Source: Pegoplata infirma (Eukaryota; Arthropoda; Insecta; Diptera; Anthomyiidae). From it: DNA of 64,000 nt. The stretch is taken from NCBI GenBank assembly GCA_963921195.1, contig OY992538.1:52132852-52196851 (forward strand), read 5' to 3'. The translations under genes and the position numbers were made by a program. This document shows positions 44,141 to 56,020 of the stretch, one piece after another (the stretch's first letter is position 1; the number at the start of each line of letters is the position of its first letter). The notes under the pieces were generated by a model that had not been told where the DNA came from, ran no database searches, and saw nothing but the letters and a program-made list of their open reading frames with translations.

Positions 44141-46510
44141 ATCGTGGACTTTTTTTTACCAAATTTATTTTTCCAACGACCCAAACGAAAATCAAAATTT
44201 TTTAAATGCAGTAAAAAAATATGAATTTTTTTGACCTTCAATTCGTTTGACCACCAACTTTTTGTAAACAGAGAACATTTTTAATTATTTTCATATCTCA
44301 TTACTTTACAAGGAAGGTCTCTCTGGTGTCACCCGCCGATCTTTATGGAATTGGTTTTATTTTGTAGAGCAGGAAAAATAAAGGGACAGTTATTTTTTTT
44401 AGCGGCCCAAATTCATATTTAGGGGCTAAAAATGAGGGGGGGATTTTAAAAATAAATTTTTTTTTTATCCAAATTGGTCTCAAATTTGGAAAATGTTAAG
44501 TGTGTTATCTAAAAAATATAAAAAAAATATAAAAACGATATTTTGATCCAAAAATGCTGATCTGTGATTTTGGTCCACAGATGCTGATCAGCATTTGCGG
44601 ACCAAATCGTGTTTTTATATTTTTTAATATTTTTAGATAACAAAAGTTGGAAAATTTTAAGTGTGTTATCTAAAAAATATTAAAAAAATATAAAAACGCG
44701 ATTTTGGTCCAAATATGCTGGTCTGCGATTTTGATCCACAGATTTTGATCAGCATTTTTGGACCAAAATCCTGTATTCATATTTTTTTAATATGTTTTAG
44801 ATAACATACTTATCATTTTTCAACTTTTATAAAAATTTGGATAAAAAAAATATTTTTATGTTTAAAAATCAGCATCTGTAGACCTAAATCGCGGTTTTGG
44901 AATTTTTTAAATATTTTTCCAATAAAGCGCGCCAAATTTCCGAATTTTTGGGTTGGCTTTGGTCAACAAATTCGGACATGAATTTTGGTCCAAATAAGTG
45001 ATTTTTTTCAACTTTGACCGCTGGTTATGTATACCAAATGAAAGGTCTTTGGAAAACTTATATTCGTGCGTAAAGAACGTGTCCAAACATGCCAAAATTT
45101 TAGGACAATTTTGTTTATAAGTCAAAAAATATTTTTGGCACGTTGTTAGCGTCACGAGGTAGGTATTTTTAATACCTTTAATCCAATGTTGGCAATCGAT
45201 ACCTTTTCAATACCGTTATCCGTTTCAAAACCCTTTAAATTGAATACCGGTACCAATACCAATACCGAAACTCAGTTTTGGTATCGGATACCGGTATCCA
45301 AAAACCTTTTCCTTCGGTACCGGTACGTACCGGTATTGAAACGGTTTTTCCTAAAAAAATATGTTGTTTTTACAAAAATAAAAATTAATAGAAAATTTTT
45401 AATTTTTTTGGTTTTTGTAAATGAAAAATCATACTTCAAACGCTATGCGGGAGCAGAAGAAAATTATTGATTTTCACCAAATTTTTTTGAAATTATTTAG
45501 ACTCTCAATAAAAACTTTCCGCACCCCTTAGTATAGTTAAGTCTTTTGGAGATTTTTATTTAATCCGTGATGTGGGTGCCCAAGGATTTTTTTTAATATT
45601 TATAGGACTTCGTGGTTCAAAAATTATTATCAAACCGTGAATTTCAAATTAGTTTCAAATTTGTTTCACTTTCAAATTAGTTTCACCTTTAGTTCACGTG
45701 TTGAAAAACCCGTTAAACCAGCTTTAAAAACATGGAAGAGTCAGAAAAATATTTTACAACGTATTTTTGTCACTCACAAATATTTTTACAATTAAGCAAA
45801 AAAAACTTACACTCGAAAAAAAAATTTACACTCAAAAAAAAAAATGTTTTTTTTTTTTTCAAAAATGACTAAAAAAGCTTTTTTACTCAAAATAAAATAT
45901 TTAGTTAGAAAACTAACTATCACTTTAAAAGTGCACCGTGGATATTCATGGATTCGGCTAACAAGGAGAGTCTCCCTGGTTTTCATGACATCTTCATGAC
46001 ATTTGGATATGTTATTCAGAACGAAAATTAATTCGACACGTATTTTTTTTTAGCGGCCCAAACTTATTTTAGGAGGGGGGGGGGGGTGGGTCGATTTGTA
46101 TGGAGGAAAATTTACCTTTTTCAGTTTTTTACGATTTGGATGCTAACAACGTGTAAAAAAAGTGAATTTTTTTCGACTTATTAACAAAAATGTCCAAAAA
46201 TTTTGTCATTTTACTCAATATGACGAAAAGTTGTACATGTTTGGACACGAATCTTTGCACATGAAGATTGGTTTTCCAAAGACCTTTCATTTGGTATATA
46301 ACATGACATAGGTTTATTTGTATAATATATGAGATAAACACAAAAAACTAAAAAATTACCGTTTTTTACCCCCTCATTTTAACCCCCTAAATATGAATTT
46401 GGGCAAATAAAAAAATACGTGTCCCTTTATTGTTTCTACTCTACAAAATAAAACCAATTCCATAAAGATCGGCCGGTGACACCAGGGAGACCTTCCTTGT
46501 AAGTCGAATT
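44140..46510. repeat. Large diverged inverted repeat with nested elements
   Basis: GGAAGGTCTCTCTGGTGTCA and CAAAATAAAACCAATTCCAT-type words at 44312-44375 are mirrored at 46440-46500. Between them lie the GGTCCACAGATGCTGATC repeat family (44460-45030) and the left half of the hAT-like element 45184-47937. A similar arm (TTAGCGGCCCAAA) appears at 46048 and 48905. Confidence 0.45.
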
Positions 46511-47285
46511 TAACTCTTCTACTTTTTTTACACATTTTTTTTTACTTTTTTCTTTAACAAATGAAACATTTTTATGTCAGAATAACTTTAAAGTCCTGCA
46601 CTTTGATCAAGGGGATAAGAAAATTACAGTTTTCTCGGTCCGCCCCCTTTTTTAGGTGTGGTCCGGCAACATCCCCACCGACCCCCTAAGAAAACGCAAT
46701 TTTAATTGTTTTTCACATTTTAAAGGCCATTTTAACAAAAATGCTAAAAATAAATACGTAAATACGTGTTTAAGTATTAAAATTGAAAAAAAAAAATTAA
46801 GTTTTTATGCGTTTTTTATATTTTTAGCATTTTTTTCGATAATACCGGTATGTACCGGTATCGACGTTTCGGTATCGGTAATACCGTAACCGATTCAACT
46901 CAAATACCGTAACCGATACCGATACCGAAATAAATAAAAAACGATACCAATACCGATATCGATACACTGAAAGAATTATTGTTCATTATATCTATGAACA
47001 AATTTCATAAAACCAAATTCATAGATTCTATGAAATAATTCATTGGCTGAATGAATATTCATTAGTATTTTGAAATATTTCATAGAATTTTATTCATAGA
47101 TTTTATTAAATTCATAGAAAAAATTCATAGAATTTATGAATGTCATTCATAGAAGAAAATGCCATCAATATGCCTTTTAATTCTTTTAATAATTAAAATA
47201 ATGTTACAATAATTAAAATAGTTGAATAAATTTATTAAAAAAATAAAAAAAAAAATAAAAAAAAACATTAAAAAAAAATATCATT

Positions 47286-47366
47286 GCTGCCCTGACCGGG
47301 GTTCGAACCCAAGACCTACCGGCTGAAGTGGTAATTGTCGACGCCTTAGCTATCAGCGCCACCAAA
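47286..47366 (-). repeat. tRNA-like module 1
   Basis: On the minus strand: GGTGGCGCTGATAGCTAAGG (A-box-like region) and GGGTTCGAACCCC (B box, about 47297-47309), with a plausible T stem TTGGG/CCCGG. The acceptor stem does not close well, so it is a tRNA-derived module, not a clear tRNA gene. Confidence 0.5.
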
Positions 47367-47546
47367 GAAGAAAAATCTCGCCAACTAACGCATGGTTTTA
47401 TAACGCTTCATTTTTGTAAATACACAAAATATTTGTTTTCTACAAACACACACACAGCTTTTGGCAGAGCATTGTGACAGAGCATAGACACAAACTCAAT
47501 ATATTAATCAAAATTCATTTTAAGTGTTGTTACTTGTTTATATAAT

Positions 47547-47613
47547 TTAGCTCAGTGGCTAGAGACTATGCTTTACGAACAACAGGTTCTCTGTTCGAAT
47601 CTCGGTGGGGATA
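47547..47613 (+). repeat. tRNA-like module 2
   Basis: TTTAGCTCAGTGGCTAGAGA is a good A-box/D-arm match and GTTCGAATCTC (47593-47603) a B-box match. Stem pairing is weak; probably a decayed tRNA-derived segment. Confidence 0.5.
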
Positions 47614-47945
47614 AGTTAAAATAAAAAAACATATAAATTTTTAAAAATAGAAAATTGTAAATAAATAAAATAATAAAAATAAATAAAAATAAAATATAAA
47701 AAAATAAAATTAAAATAAAAAAATAAATAACAATAGAATTGAATAATAATTTTTTTTCCATAGCCTATGAACTTTTTCATAGGTTTCTGGTTTCTATGAA
47801 TTTGATTCATAGATTCTATGAAGGGCATCATTGGCTCACTTCTAATGATTTTTTTCATAGAATCAATGTACGTTTTCATAGCCGTAATGAACAAAATTCT
47901 TTCAGTGTACCGTTATTCGTTTCGATTGCCAACCTTGCTTTAATC

Positions 47946-49055
47946 TGATACCAAATATGCCAATACGAATTTTGAGTAAATAGGCGTAAATCGTAAAAAA
48001 ACTGAAAAAAGTCAACTTTCCCCCATACAAATCGACCTCCCTAAAAATACCCAGGCAGAAACTGCCAACCGTTCCAAAGAAAAAGTCTCGGCAAAGCACT
48101 TTATTTTTTGTGTAGAAGGTAGTATGAATTCGAAAAAGTGCTTTGCAAGCGCTTTGCCAGTTTTTTTTCTATTTAAATCCGTTGAAAGTATACATTTTTT
48201 ATTAAAGTTTATTAATTTTCGTAGCAATTGGAATATTTTTTATTTCCCTGCAGGGTAAGTGGCCGGTCCTTAATAATTCTCGTGATGTGTCACTTAGACA
48301 CAATGACCTACATATTACAAACTTGACACCTTTTATATAAAAACACCTGCTTCTTTCGTGAGGAAGTGTCTTAAACTCCGGATACATCACATGTGAAATG
48401 TCACTGGGCCTATCCCTTTGGAACACTACCCGATTCGGTTCCATACACCACTTTTTTTCGGGACTTTTCCAAAAAATTTCCTAGAAGCATTTCCAATAAA
48501 TTTTTTATTCCAAAACGCAAAGAAACCTGCAAACAAATTTTTTCCGGGACTTAGAAAATTTTTCAAAGTTTGTCCAAAATGTTTTTATCCTAATAAATTA
48601 GTCAATAAATTTTTTATCCTAATTTAATAAATTTCCTTATTCAAATAAACACCAAAAAAAGTTGTGTCTTATGGACTTATACAATTTTGATACGTTCCAT
48701 TTTTTTGTTCTTAAAGTGCTATAATAGTACCATATTTTTGGTTTTTAAAGCGCTTTAAAATAGCAATGGCATACCGTTTACCGTGGTTATCATTTTGGAC
48801 GCTGGGGGAGTACCAAACTGTGATGCTTTCCCAGTACGCAAGCGACCATAAAAGGTACTTTGCCAGCACTTTCCCGTTCGTATTTTTCTGCCTGGGTAAG
48901 TTTGGGCCGCTAAAAAAAATACGTGTCGAATTAATTTTCTTTCAGAACAACATATCCAAATTTCACGAAGATCGGTGGGTGACATCATGGAGACTCTTCT
49001 TGTTAGACGTACTCAAATTAATAATCAATAAAATCTTTTCTTTGTTTACAAATTA
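47946..49055. other. Repeat-rich flank, no gene seen
   Basis: Contains imperfect inverted words (AAAGTGCTTTGC at about 48136 and GCAAAGCACTTT at about 48091) and arm sequence shared with 44140-46510 (AACATATCCAAATTTCACGA, GTGGGTGACATCATGGAGAC). Small frames on both strands lack domains. Confidence 0.4.
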
Positions 49056-50343
49056 CACTGTGCTACAGTGAAAAAATACCTCTAATGTGACATGGTATAG
49101 GTTGTTGGTTTTGTCGAGTAGATCACAAAAATTCCCATTTAACTTGCCAGACACCCTCAAATTTTAGAGTTATTGTCAAAAAAACGTTTTTTTTTGGGAC
49201 TTTGCTCACTAAACCTTGTGAGAAAATTTTCAACCGATTTTAAATTTCTTAACTGTTTTGGATAGAAGAAGAATAGGGCTTTCCATGTGTGTGAATTGGT
49301 CTACACATATAAGAAAGATATCTATTGATTTTTTTTATAATATCTAATTTTTTTTGTTATTTTTTGAAAATTTTTCGAGTTTATCGATTTTTTCTGCTAT
49401 AGTTCGTTTAACAACCTTTATATTTATAAACATATTTTTAAAGAAAATTTGGTTCTGAATTCGATGAGCTTTATCCTGTAAAAATCAGATAAGAATTGAC
49501 AGAGTTGTGATAATTTTTCTAAAAAAGAAAATTAAGATTTTTCAAGAAATCGCCGTTTAGATAACCGAGTCAAAAAAAAATAAATTTATCATAAGAGGTC
49601 ATGTACAATATTTTTAAAGGTTTTTGACGCGCTGAAGCCGAATCTGGCCTTTAAATTGCTCTTTTTGAGATATTAAACATAAATTGATATATCAAAAACT
49701 TAATAAGAAAGCGCAATTTCAAGGTCAAATTCGAATTCAGGGGGCCAAAAACCTTTAAAATAATGATACGCGACCTCTCAGTATGTTTGTTTATTTTTTT
49801 ATTTTTTTTTGCCTGGGTTGTCCGAACGGCAATTTTATGCAAAATCTTAATTTTATTTTTTTGAAAAATTATCATAACTCTGCCACTTGTTATTCGATTT
49901 TTTTGGCATAAAGCTCATCGTATTCACAATTAAATTTTCTTTAAGAATACGTTTATAAATATATATATTATTGAACGAACTAAAAGAAAAAATCGATAAA
50001 TTCAAAATTTTTTCAAAAAATAACAAAAAAAAATTAGATATTGTTGAAAAAATTAATACATATCTTTCTGAAATGACCAATTCACACACCTTAAAAGCCC
50101 TATATTTCTTCTATCCAAAACAGTTAAAAAATTAAAAATCGGAGGAAAACTTTTGAGGTTACACGTGGTTTAGTGAGAAAAGTCCGTGGTTTAGTGAGAA
50201 AAACGTTTTTTGACAATAACTTTAAAATTTGAGGGCGTCTGGCAAGTTTGATGGGAATTTTTGTGATCTTTTTGACGAGACCTACATCCTTAACTACCTC
50301 ATTTCAAAAGTATATTCGATTTTGTGTTTTTTGCAGCACAGTG
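49056..50343. mobile_element. Foldback element, CACTGTGCT ends, TA duplication
   Basis: Ends CACTGTGCTAC and GCAGCACAGTG are inverted and flanked by TA (49054-49055, 50344-50345). Arms of nearly 600 bp pair around 49690: for example TGCCAGACACCCTCAAATTT with AAATTTGAGGGCGTCTGGCA, and AACTGTTTTGGATAGAAGAA with its complement. It interrupts an arm of the 44140-type repeat, where GTTTACAAA and TTGGTGGTCAAA continue on either side. Confidence 0.75.
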
Positions 50344-50345
50344 TA

Positions 50346-51711
50346 ATTGGTGGTCAAAAAAATGCATATTTTTTTACTGCATTCTTGTTGGGGTCGTTGG
50401 AAAAATGAGTTTATAACTGAATTTAAATTATTGTACTTTTTTTTTAAATTTTTAATATTTGAATTTGAAAAAAATCGACTTAGAAATATTTTTTAAAAAT
50501 TTTCTAAAAAACGTACACATATAATTTCATTTTCCAACGGGAGCCTCGTATCTCATTTAATATTTGCGCAATCTGGACACTATCAAGCTTAAATTAAAGT
50601 TTGGAAAAGTTCCTATATAGTATTTTTTTAAATAATAGTCGATTGATAACAATAAGATTTTTTTTTTGTCAACTTTGTCGTTTAAGAATTACATCTTCTT
50701 TAGACCTGTACACTTTCTTTTGACGCTCACTGTAGCCCCTTTTTTAGGCGCAGCGACGATATTCTTTAATTTATTAGAGTTTTCCTTAAACTTGGTCACC
50801 TTTATAGTATTGTTTATAGTTTTATTTTGAAAGATAAAAAAACTACACGTGATACAACAAAAAATAAAATATCATTGGTTAAACATTAGTTAAATAAATT
50901 TAAATTTAAATTTAAATTAAGCTTAATTTATGACAGAGATGCATATTTTTTTTTTTTTTACAAAATACACATAGAAATGTATTTGTTATAATGAAATATT
51001 ATTTTTGAAATGATAAAAACATCAGCATCACTTTTCATGATAACAGATTTTAAATAAATAAAACTTCACGAAAAAATAACATGTGATGAAATTTAAAAAG
51101 ACAGGTATATTAAGGTAAATCATCAACAGATGGAAAATGAATTTTTGTGAGCCAAAATATGACTTTTAAGATATTATAAAAGCCAATTAAAATGTTGTCA
51201 CATTAACAAAAAACTTAATTGCTTTGTCAATTTGTGTTGTTAATAAAAAATCAATTATTTTCTTTGTAAGTACAATTACATTTTTTGTCAATATCATAAA
51301 ATTTTAATTGAAAAAACAAAACAAATTTTTTTTTGTCTGCTTAATCAAATTTAAAAAAAAATACATATTTTCATAAAATCTCATCTGTTTGTGTCATAAA
51401 AAGTTCAGTTTCAGTTCATGGTTTTGAAAAAATCCCCAAAGTATTTTTTAATGAAACACCCTAATTCATATCATGAAAATGTTTACTCTACAAATATTTC
51501 CAAAATTTCCAAATAATATTTGAAATCTATAGATAACAAAAAAACAAAGGAAATTGTTTATTTTACACATTTTTTTTTGCGAATTTAACTTTAAATTTAA
51601 ATGCGTAAAACAAAATTCGTGAAAGATACATGACCCTAAGATTTGTTTACATTTTGATTAGTTGTTATTCTTTAATAAATGATTCATTAAATCTGGGGCT
51701 ATCTATATATG
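50346..51711. other. AT-rich DNA, mostly without recognisable content
   Basis: Nothing assignable except the weak minus-strand coding candidate at 50689-50810. Confidence 0.4.
50689..50810 (-). other. Weak candidate coding segment (basic C-terminus)
   Basis: The minus frame reads KVTKFKENSNKLKNIVAAPK then KGATVSVKRKCTGLKKM and a TAA at 50689. Codon composition is less AT-rich than the flanks. There is no ATG upstream in frame, so it would have to be a terminal exon; I cannot identify a family and see only a poor acceptor. Could equally be a chance frame in an old element. Confidence 0.15.
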
Positions 51712-52010
51712 AGGCATTCCACACCAAATGTCCCGCTACGGAAAAACATTTGTGTCCCGTGAATTTCTGAATAGGTTGTATGAATTAGAGATGGGATCGT
51801 GAGTGACTTTTCAATCACGATCACGCACGCTCACGAAAAAATATATTGTAATCACGCACGATCACGCACGAACATTTTTTTTCTGCTCACGCTCACGCAC
51901 GCTCACGTGAGCAGAAAAAAAATTAATCACGCTCATGACGTAATCACGATCACGAAATACTCACGAATTAAAATATGGAAAAAAATGTATGCCATATTTT
52001 GTTTACGCAT

Positions 52011-52870
52011 TACCCAGTTGTGAAAGTCCTTGAGCCATCCGTGGTGACGGCTCGCTGACATGTCAGAGTCACACCTGACATCCCCATGACAGCTCTATAT
52101 ACCAAGTTAAGAACGGGTTCATAAAAAACTTCAAAATTTCTCCAATCATAATTAGTAGTTGTCAGGGGGTGCTGACATTCCCATGACATTTCCCCTAAGT
52201 CGTCTTTGTGGAAACGTTTGATATATGTAGGTCATCCGAAAATGCAAAAAATCTTCTTATTTCACAGAAAAAATTTGAAACGAATTTCAATCAACAAAAA
52301 CGCGGATTCAATAAATTTTTTTGATTGAAATTCCTCCAATTAAGAAAATTGTTATACCAATCATCAAATTGTAGGTGAATGATTGAAAATTTTTTCAATC
52401 AAACATGTTTTCGATTTTGATCAAAAGTTTAATCAATTTTTTATTTGAAATCAATCAAAATAGAGATTGATTTAACAAATGAAGTGTAAGCTTATGACAA
52501 AATTATCAAGAAATTCATCTTTTTTGCTTTCCAATATGTTGCAAACAATAAAAAAAAGTAAAACCCGATTATTTTGTATATTTTTTAATTAATCTTTTCA
52601 AATAAATTAAAGCGAAAAAAATATTGTATGTTAAAAATTTGTAATTCGACTGTTTAAGAAAATAACAAAAATTTCAATCAAAACATTGATTGACTCATTT
52701 AAATTTTGTTGATCAATAGATTTAATTGAAAATATTTAGCCAATAATTTTTTGTGTGGTCCATTAGTTTTTACTTCCATCCATTTTCATTTATAAATTAT
52801 CTTTATCATATTAAGAAATAACTTTTCGACTTTCCTATGTTTCCGATGTTTTTCTCAGAAATTGAAAAGT
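52011..52870. mobile_element. Truncated copy of the TACCCAGTTG MITE
   Basis: TACCCAGTTGTGAAAGTCCT, TGACATGTCAGAGTCACACC and ATTTCCCCTAAGTCGTCTTT match the 16691-17409 element in reverse. It is split by a segment with CACAGAAAAAATTTGAAACG and TTTTTTGTGTGG ends (about 52267-52757) and resumes at TTTTTACTTCCATCCATTTT. Confidence 0.6.
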
Positions 52871-53129
52871 TCCCAGATTCAGGGCCGTCTTAAAGGGCAC
52901 ACAAGAATTTGGGCCCCGCTGGAAAGTAAAAAGTCGCAAGAAAAAAAAACATTCTTTTGGTACAAATTAAATTCATGTTATTATCTGTTTTAAGAAAAAT
53001 AAGCTAAAAAAAAATATTTTGGGTATTTGGGATATTTTAGCTTGAGGTCATTTTTCTTTACTTATTAAAACCATGCATTCTCTATCATGATATCACATAT
53101 CATGATATTCGTGAAAAAAAATTTGGTTT

Positions 53130-53330
53130 CAATGAGACATTTTCTATCCCAGAATCTGAGACATTTCCTGTACGAAAAATGTCTCAGAGTCTGAGAATAT
53201 TTTTATACGAAAAACGTCTCGGAATCTGAGAGTTTTTCAAAACGGAAAATGTTTCAGAATCTGAGAATTTGCATACGAAAAGTGTCTCAAAATCTGAAGA
53301 CATTTCCTCATGGAAATGTTTTGAAAGACC
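53130..53330. repeat. Tandem GTCTCAGAATCTGAGA repeats
   Basis: Four or five imperfect direct units of about 38-50 bp with AAAATGTCTCAGA and TCTGAGAATTTT. Same family as 8776-8960. Frames here are artefacts. Confidence 0.6.
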
Positions 53331-54276
53331 ATAAAAAATCAAGAAAACGTAACCGAACAAAAAAAATCGGGGAAACAATTAAAATCACGAAAAATTCACG
53401 CAAGAATTTTACTCACGCACGTTCACGCACGAACTTTTTTTTGTTTCTCACGCTCACGCACGCTCACGTGAGTAGGAAAAAAATTTACTCACGAATCACC
53501 TGATTCATGCGTGATTCACGTGATTCACGTTAATCACGTGATTGGTGCCCATCTCTAGTATGAATTGTAGCGTGTCCCGATGCTTAGTAAAAAGCTGATT
53601 ACGGGGAAAAAAATTAAAAAAATTTTAGAGGTCATCTTCAGGGCACAACCAGCGCTTAAAGTTTGCATCCGTAGTGCATTTGGTGAAAAATTTTATTTTT
53701 TTTATTTTTCAAATTGGTGCCAAAAGTTTCGTTAGGTAGAGTACATTCTGGAAAAAATATTTATAAAGTTCTCAGGAGCAAATTTTTATCCAGCACAACG
53801 TTTTGAAATTTTGAAAAGCTGTAATTTATTATATATTTTTTTAAGTTTTTGTAAAAACCGGAGTTTGTAAGAGTTTTTTTAAGATTTTGTATAAAACGGA
53901 GTTTATGTTCAAGCCTTTGTATAAAAAGCTGTTTTTTACAAAAACTTAAAAAAATATGTAATAAATTAAGCATCTTTGAAGCTTCAAAACGTTGCGCTGG
54001 ACCAAAATTGCTCCACGAAAACTTTATAAATATTTTTTCCTGAATGTACTCTACCTAACGAAAATTTTGGCACCAATTTTAAAAATAAAAAAAAATATTT
54101 TTTTTGACCAAATGCACCACGGATGCAAACTTTAAGCGCTGGTTGCACCCTGAAGACGACCTCCAACATTTTTGTAATTATTTTTCCCGTAATCAGCTCT
54201 TCAATAAACATCGTTCTAGGGGTATGCCCTAAAGAAATTCCAAAATTTCCTGATTTCGGGACATGCAAATGAATAG

Positions 54277-55028
54277 CCCTATATGGAACTAACAATAAGA
54301 AAATTGCGTTTTTGGTTTTTTTAATTTTTCAAAAACTGAGTTTAAGAGGCGTGGTCAAATATTGGAAAAATGGTCAAATTTGTGTCGAGTTGCCTTGTTT
54401 AAATATTTATAAAAATTAAAACGTAATGCACCACAATCCCAAAAATTTACATTCTTGTATAGTTTTGAATGGGCTATTGATTATTTTTTTTTTGGAAAAT
54501 TTTTAAAAAAGTCAATTTATCAACAAAAATTCGCCCACTTTTTGTTTTATTTTTTTTTTAAGTTTAGATGTTTGTCTATTCACAAAAAAAAAAAAAAAAT
54601 CGGACATGTGTTTTACTATTTTTTTTTTTTGAGAAAATCACATTTGTATATTAAATTTCATACCAATTTTGTAATTTGCTTGGATTTTTTGTTTCAACGT
54701 AGCGAATGAGTATTAAATATTTGCGTAAATGTAGAAAATACAATTTTTTAAAACAAAAGTGGCCGGATGTTTGATAAATTTACTTTCAGAAAATGGAAAA
54801 TTTCAGAACAGGTTCTAAAAATTTTCCAAAAAACAATTTTTAATCGATAGCCCATACAAAACTGTAGAAGAATGTAAATTTTTGAGATTGTGGTGCATTC
54901 CGTTTTAATTTTATAAATATTTAAAGAAGGCAACTCGACAGAAATTTGACAATTTTTCCAATATTTGACCACTCTTTCTAAGCCCAGTTTTTGAAAAATT
55001 GAAAAACCAAAAATGCAATTTTCTTAGT
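54277..55028. repeat. Foldback repeat with TAGCCCTATATGGAAC end
   Basis: AAGAAAATTGCGTTTTTGGT at 54297 is mirrored near 55005; TATTGGAAAAATGGTCAAAT and ATTGTGGTGCATTCCGTTTT-type words lie in opposite orientation in the two arms. Centre near 54660. Confidence 0.6.
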
Positions 55029-55030
55029 TG

Positions 55031-55981
55031 AGGCATTCCACACCAAATGTCCCGCTACAGAAAAACATGTGTCCCGTAAATTTCAGAATAGGTTGTTTGG
55101 ATAGCCCTATATGAAACTAAGAAAATTGCGTTTTTGGTTTTTCTAATTTTCAAAAACTGGGTTTAGAAGGCGTTGTCAAATATTGGAAAAATGGTCAAAT
55201 TTGTGGCGAGTTGCCTTGATTAAATATTTATCACATTAAAACGGAATGCACCACAATCTCAAAAATTTACACTCTTATATAGTTTTGTATGGGCTATCGA
55301 TTTACATTTTATTTTTTGAAAAATTTTCAGGACCCAACAAAAAAAAAATCAGACACGCATTTGTCGTTTTTTTTTCGATAAAATCGCATGAATTTTAAAT
55401 TTCATAACAATTTTGCAATTTGCTTGTATTTTCTTGTTTTAATGTTGCGAATGAGTATTATTAATTGCATAAATATTACGCATACGCTCTGTTGAAACAA
55501 AAAAATACAAGCATATACTAAATTGTTATAAATTTAAAATTCTAATGCGATTTTCTAAAAAAAAAACGAAAAACGCGTGTCTGAATTTTTTTGTGTGGAT
55601 GGGCAAACATATAAACTAAAAAAGTTTTGATAAATTGACTTTTTTAAAAAATGGAAAATTTCAGAACGGGTTTCTGAAAATTGTCCAAAAAAAAAAAAAA
55701 AAAAAAATTAATCGATAGCCCATACAAAACTATATAAGAATGGAAATTTTTGAGATTGTGGTGCATTCCGTTTTAATTTGATAAATATTTAAGCAAGGCA
55801 ACTCGACACAAATTTGACAATTTTTCCAATATTTGACCACGCCTCCTAAGCCTAGTTTTTGAAAAAATTGAAATACCAAAAACGTAATTTTCTTAATTCC
55901 ATATAGGGCTATGCATACAACCTATTCAAAAATTAACGGGACACATGTTTTTTTTTAGCTGGACATTTGGTATGGCATGTC
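55031..55981. mobile_element. Foldback element with AGGCATTCCACACCAAATGT ends
   Basis: The left end AGGCATTCCACACCAAATGT and right ACATTTGGTATGGCATGTCT are inverted; next inward, CATGTGTCCCGTAAATTTC and AATTAACGGGACACATG pair. A second copy of the TAGCCCTATATG foldback (55095-55911) forms its interior. Confidence 0.65.
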
Positions 55982-55983
55982 TC

Positions 55984-56020
55984 ATATCCCTCTACCAATA
56001 ACAATAAGTGGAGGGTATAA
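55984..56020 (+). repeat. mini-me 3' end fragment
   Basis: ATATCCCTCTACCAATAACA and GTGGAGGGTATAAAAAT match mini-me ends. Confidence 0.5.

Larger units (their letters stand above)
46965..47907. mobile_element. TIR element with CACTGAAAGAATT ends and two tRNA-like modules
   Basis: Ends CACTGAAAGAATTATTGTTC and GAACAAAATTCTTTCAGTG are inverted and flanked by TA (46963-46964, 47908-47909). Arms are built of TTCATAGA / TCTATGAA words. The 943-bp interior contains tRNA-like sequences on opposite strands (47286-47366 and 47547-47613). No protein frame is supported. Confidence 0.8.
45184..47937. mobile_element. hAT-like element, CAATGTTGGCAATCG ends, TSD CTTTAATC
   Basis: Ends CAATGTTGGCAATCGATAC and CGATTGCCAACCTTG are inverted with one mismatch. 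Exact 8-bp duplications CTTTAATC lie at 45176-45183 and 47938-47945. Both subterminal regions are dense in ATACCGGTA / TACCGATAC words in both orientations. The interior has no transposase; a further TIR element (46965-47907) is inserted near the right end. Confidence 0.88.
51786..53557. mobile_element. hAT-like element, TAGAGATGGG ends, TSD GTATGAAT
   Basis: Inverted ends TAGAGATGGG and CCCATCTCTA are flanked by exact 8-bp repeats GTATGAAT (51778-51785, 53558-53565). Subterminal regions are dense in CACGCACGCTCACG words on both sides, the usual layout of hAT transposase-binding repeats. The interior holds a truncated copy of the TACCCAGTTG MITE (from 52011) that is itself interrupted at about 52267-52757. 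No transposase. Confidence 0.9.
51712..54255. repeat. Foldback with GGCATTCCACACCAAATGTC end, hosting a hAT insertion
   Basis: GAGGCATTCCACACCAAATG at 51711 matches the left end of 55031-55981. After the hAT-like element (51786-53557) the sequence continues into a palindrome (53572-54252) centred near 53910, with AGCTGATTACGGG, AACCAGCGCTTAAAGTTTGC and TAGGTAGAGTACATTCTGGA and their complements. Confidence 0.6.

Noticed and set aside
47286..47613. Two functional tRNA genes
   Set aside because: A- and B-box-like words are present but acceptor stems do not close and both lie inside a transposon; treated as tRNA-derived modules.
54455..54972. Frames on both strands at 54455-54709 and 54748-54972
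   Set aside because: They fall in opposing arms of a foldback repeat and contain low-complexity F/K-rich translations.
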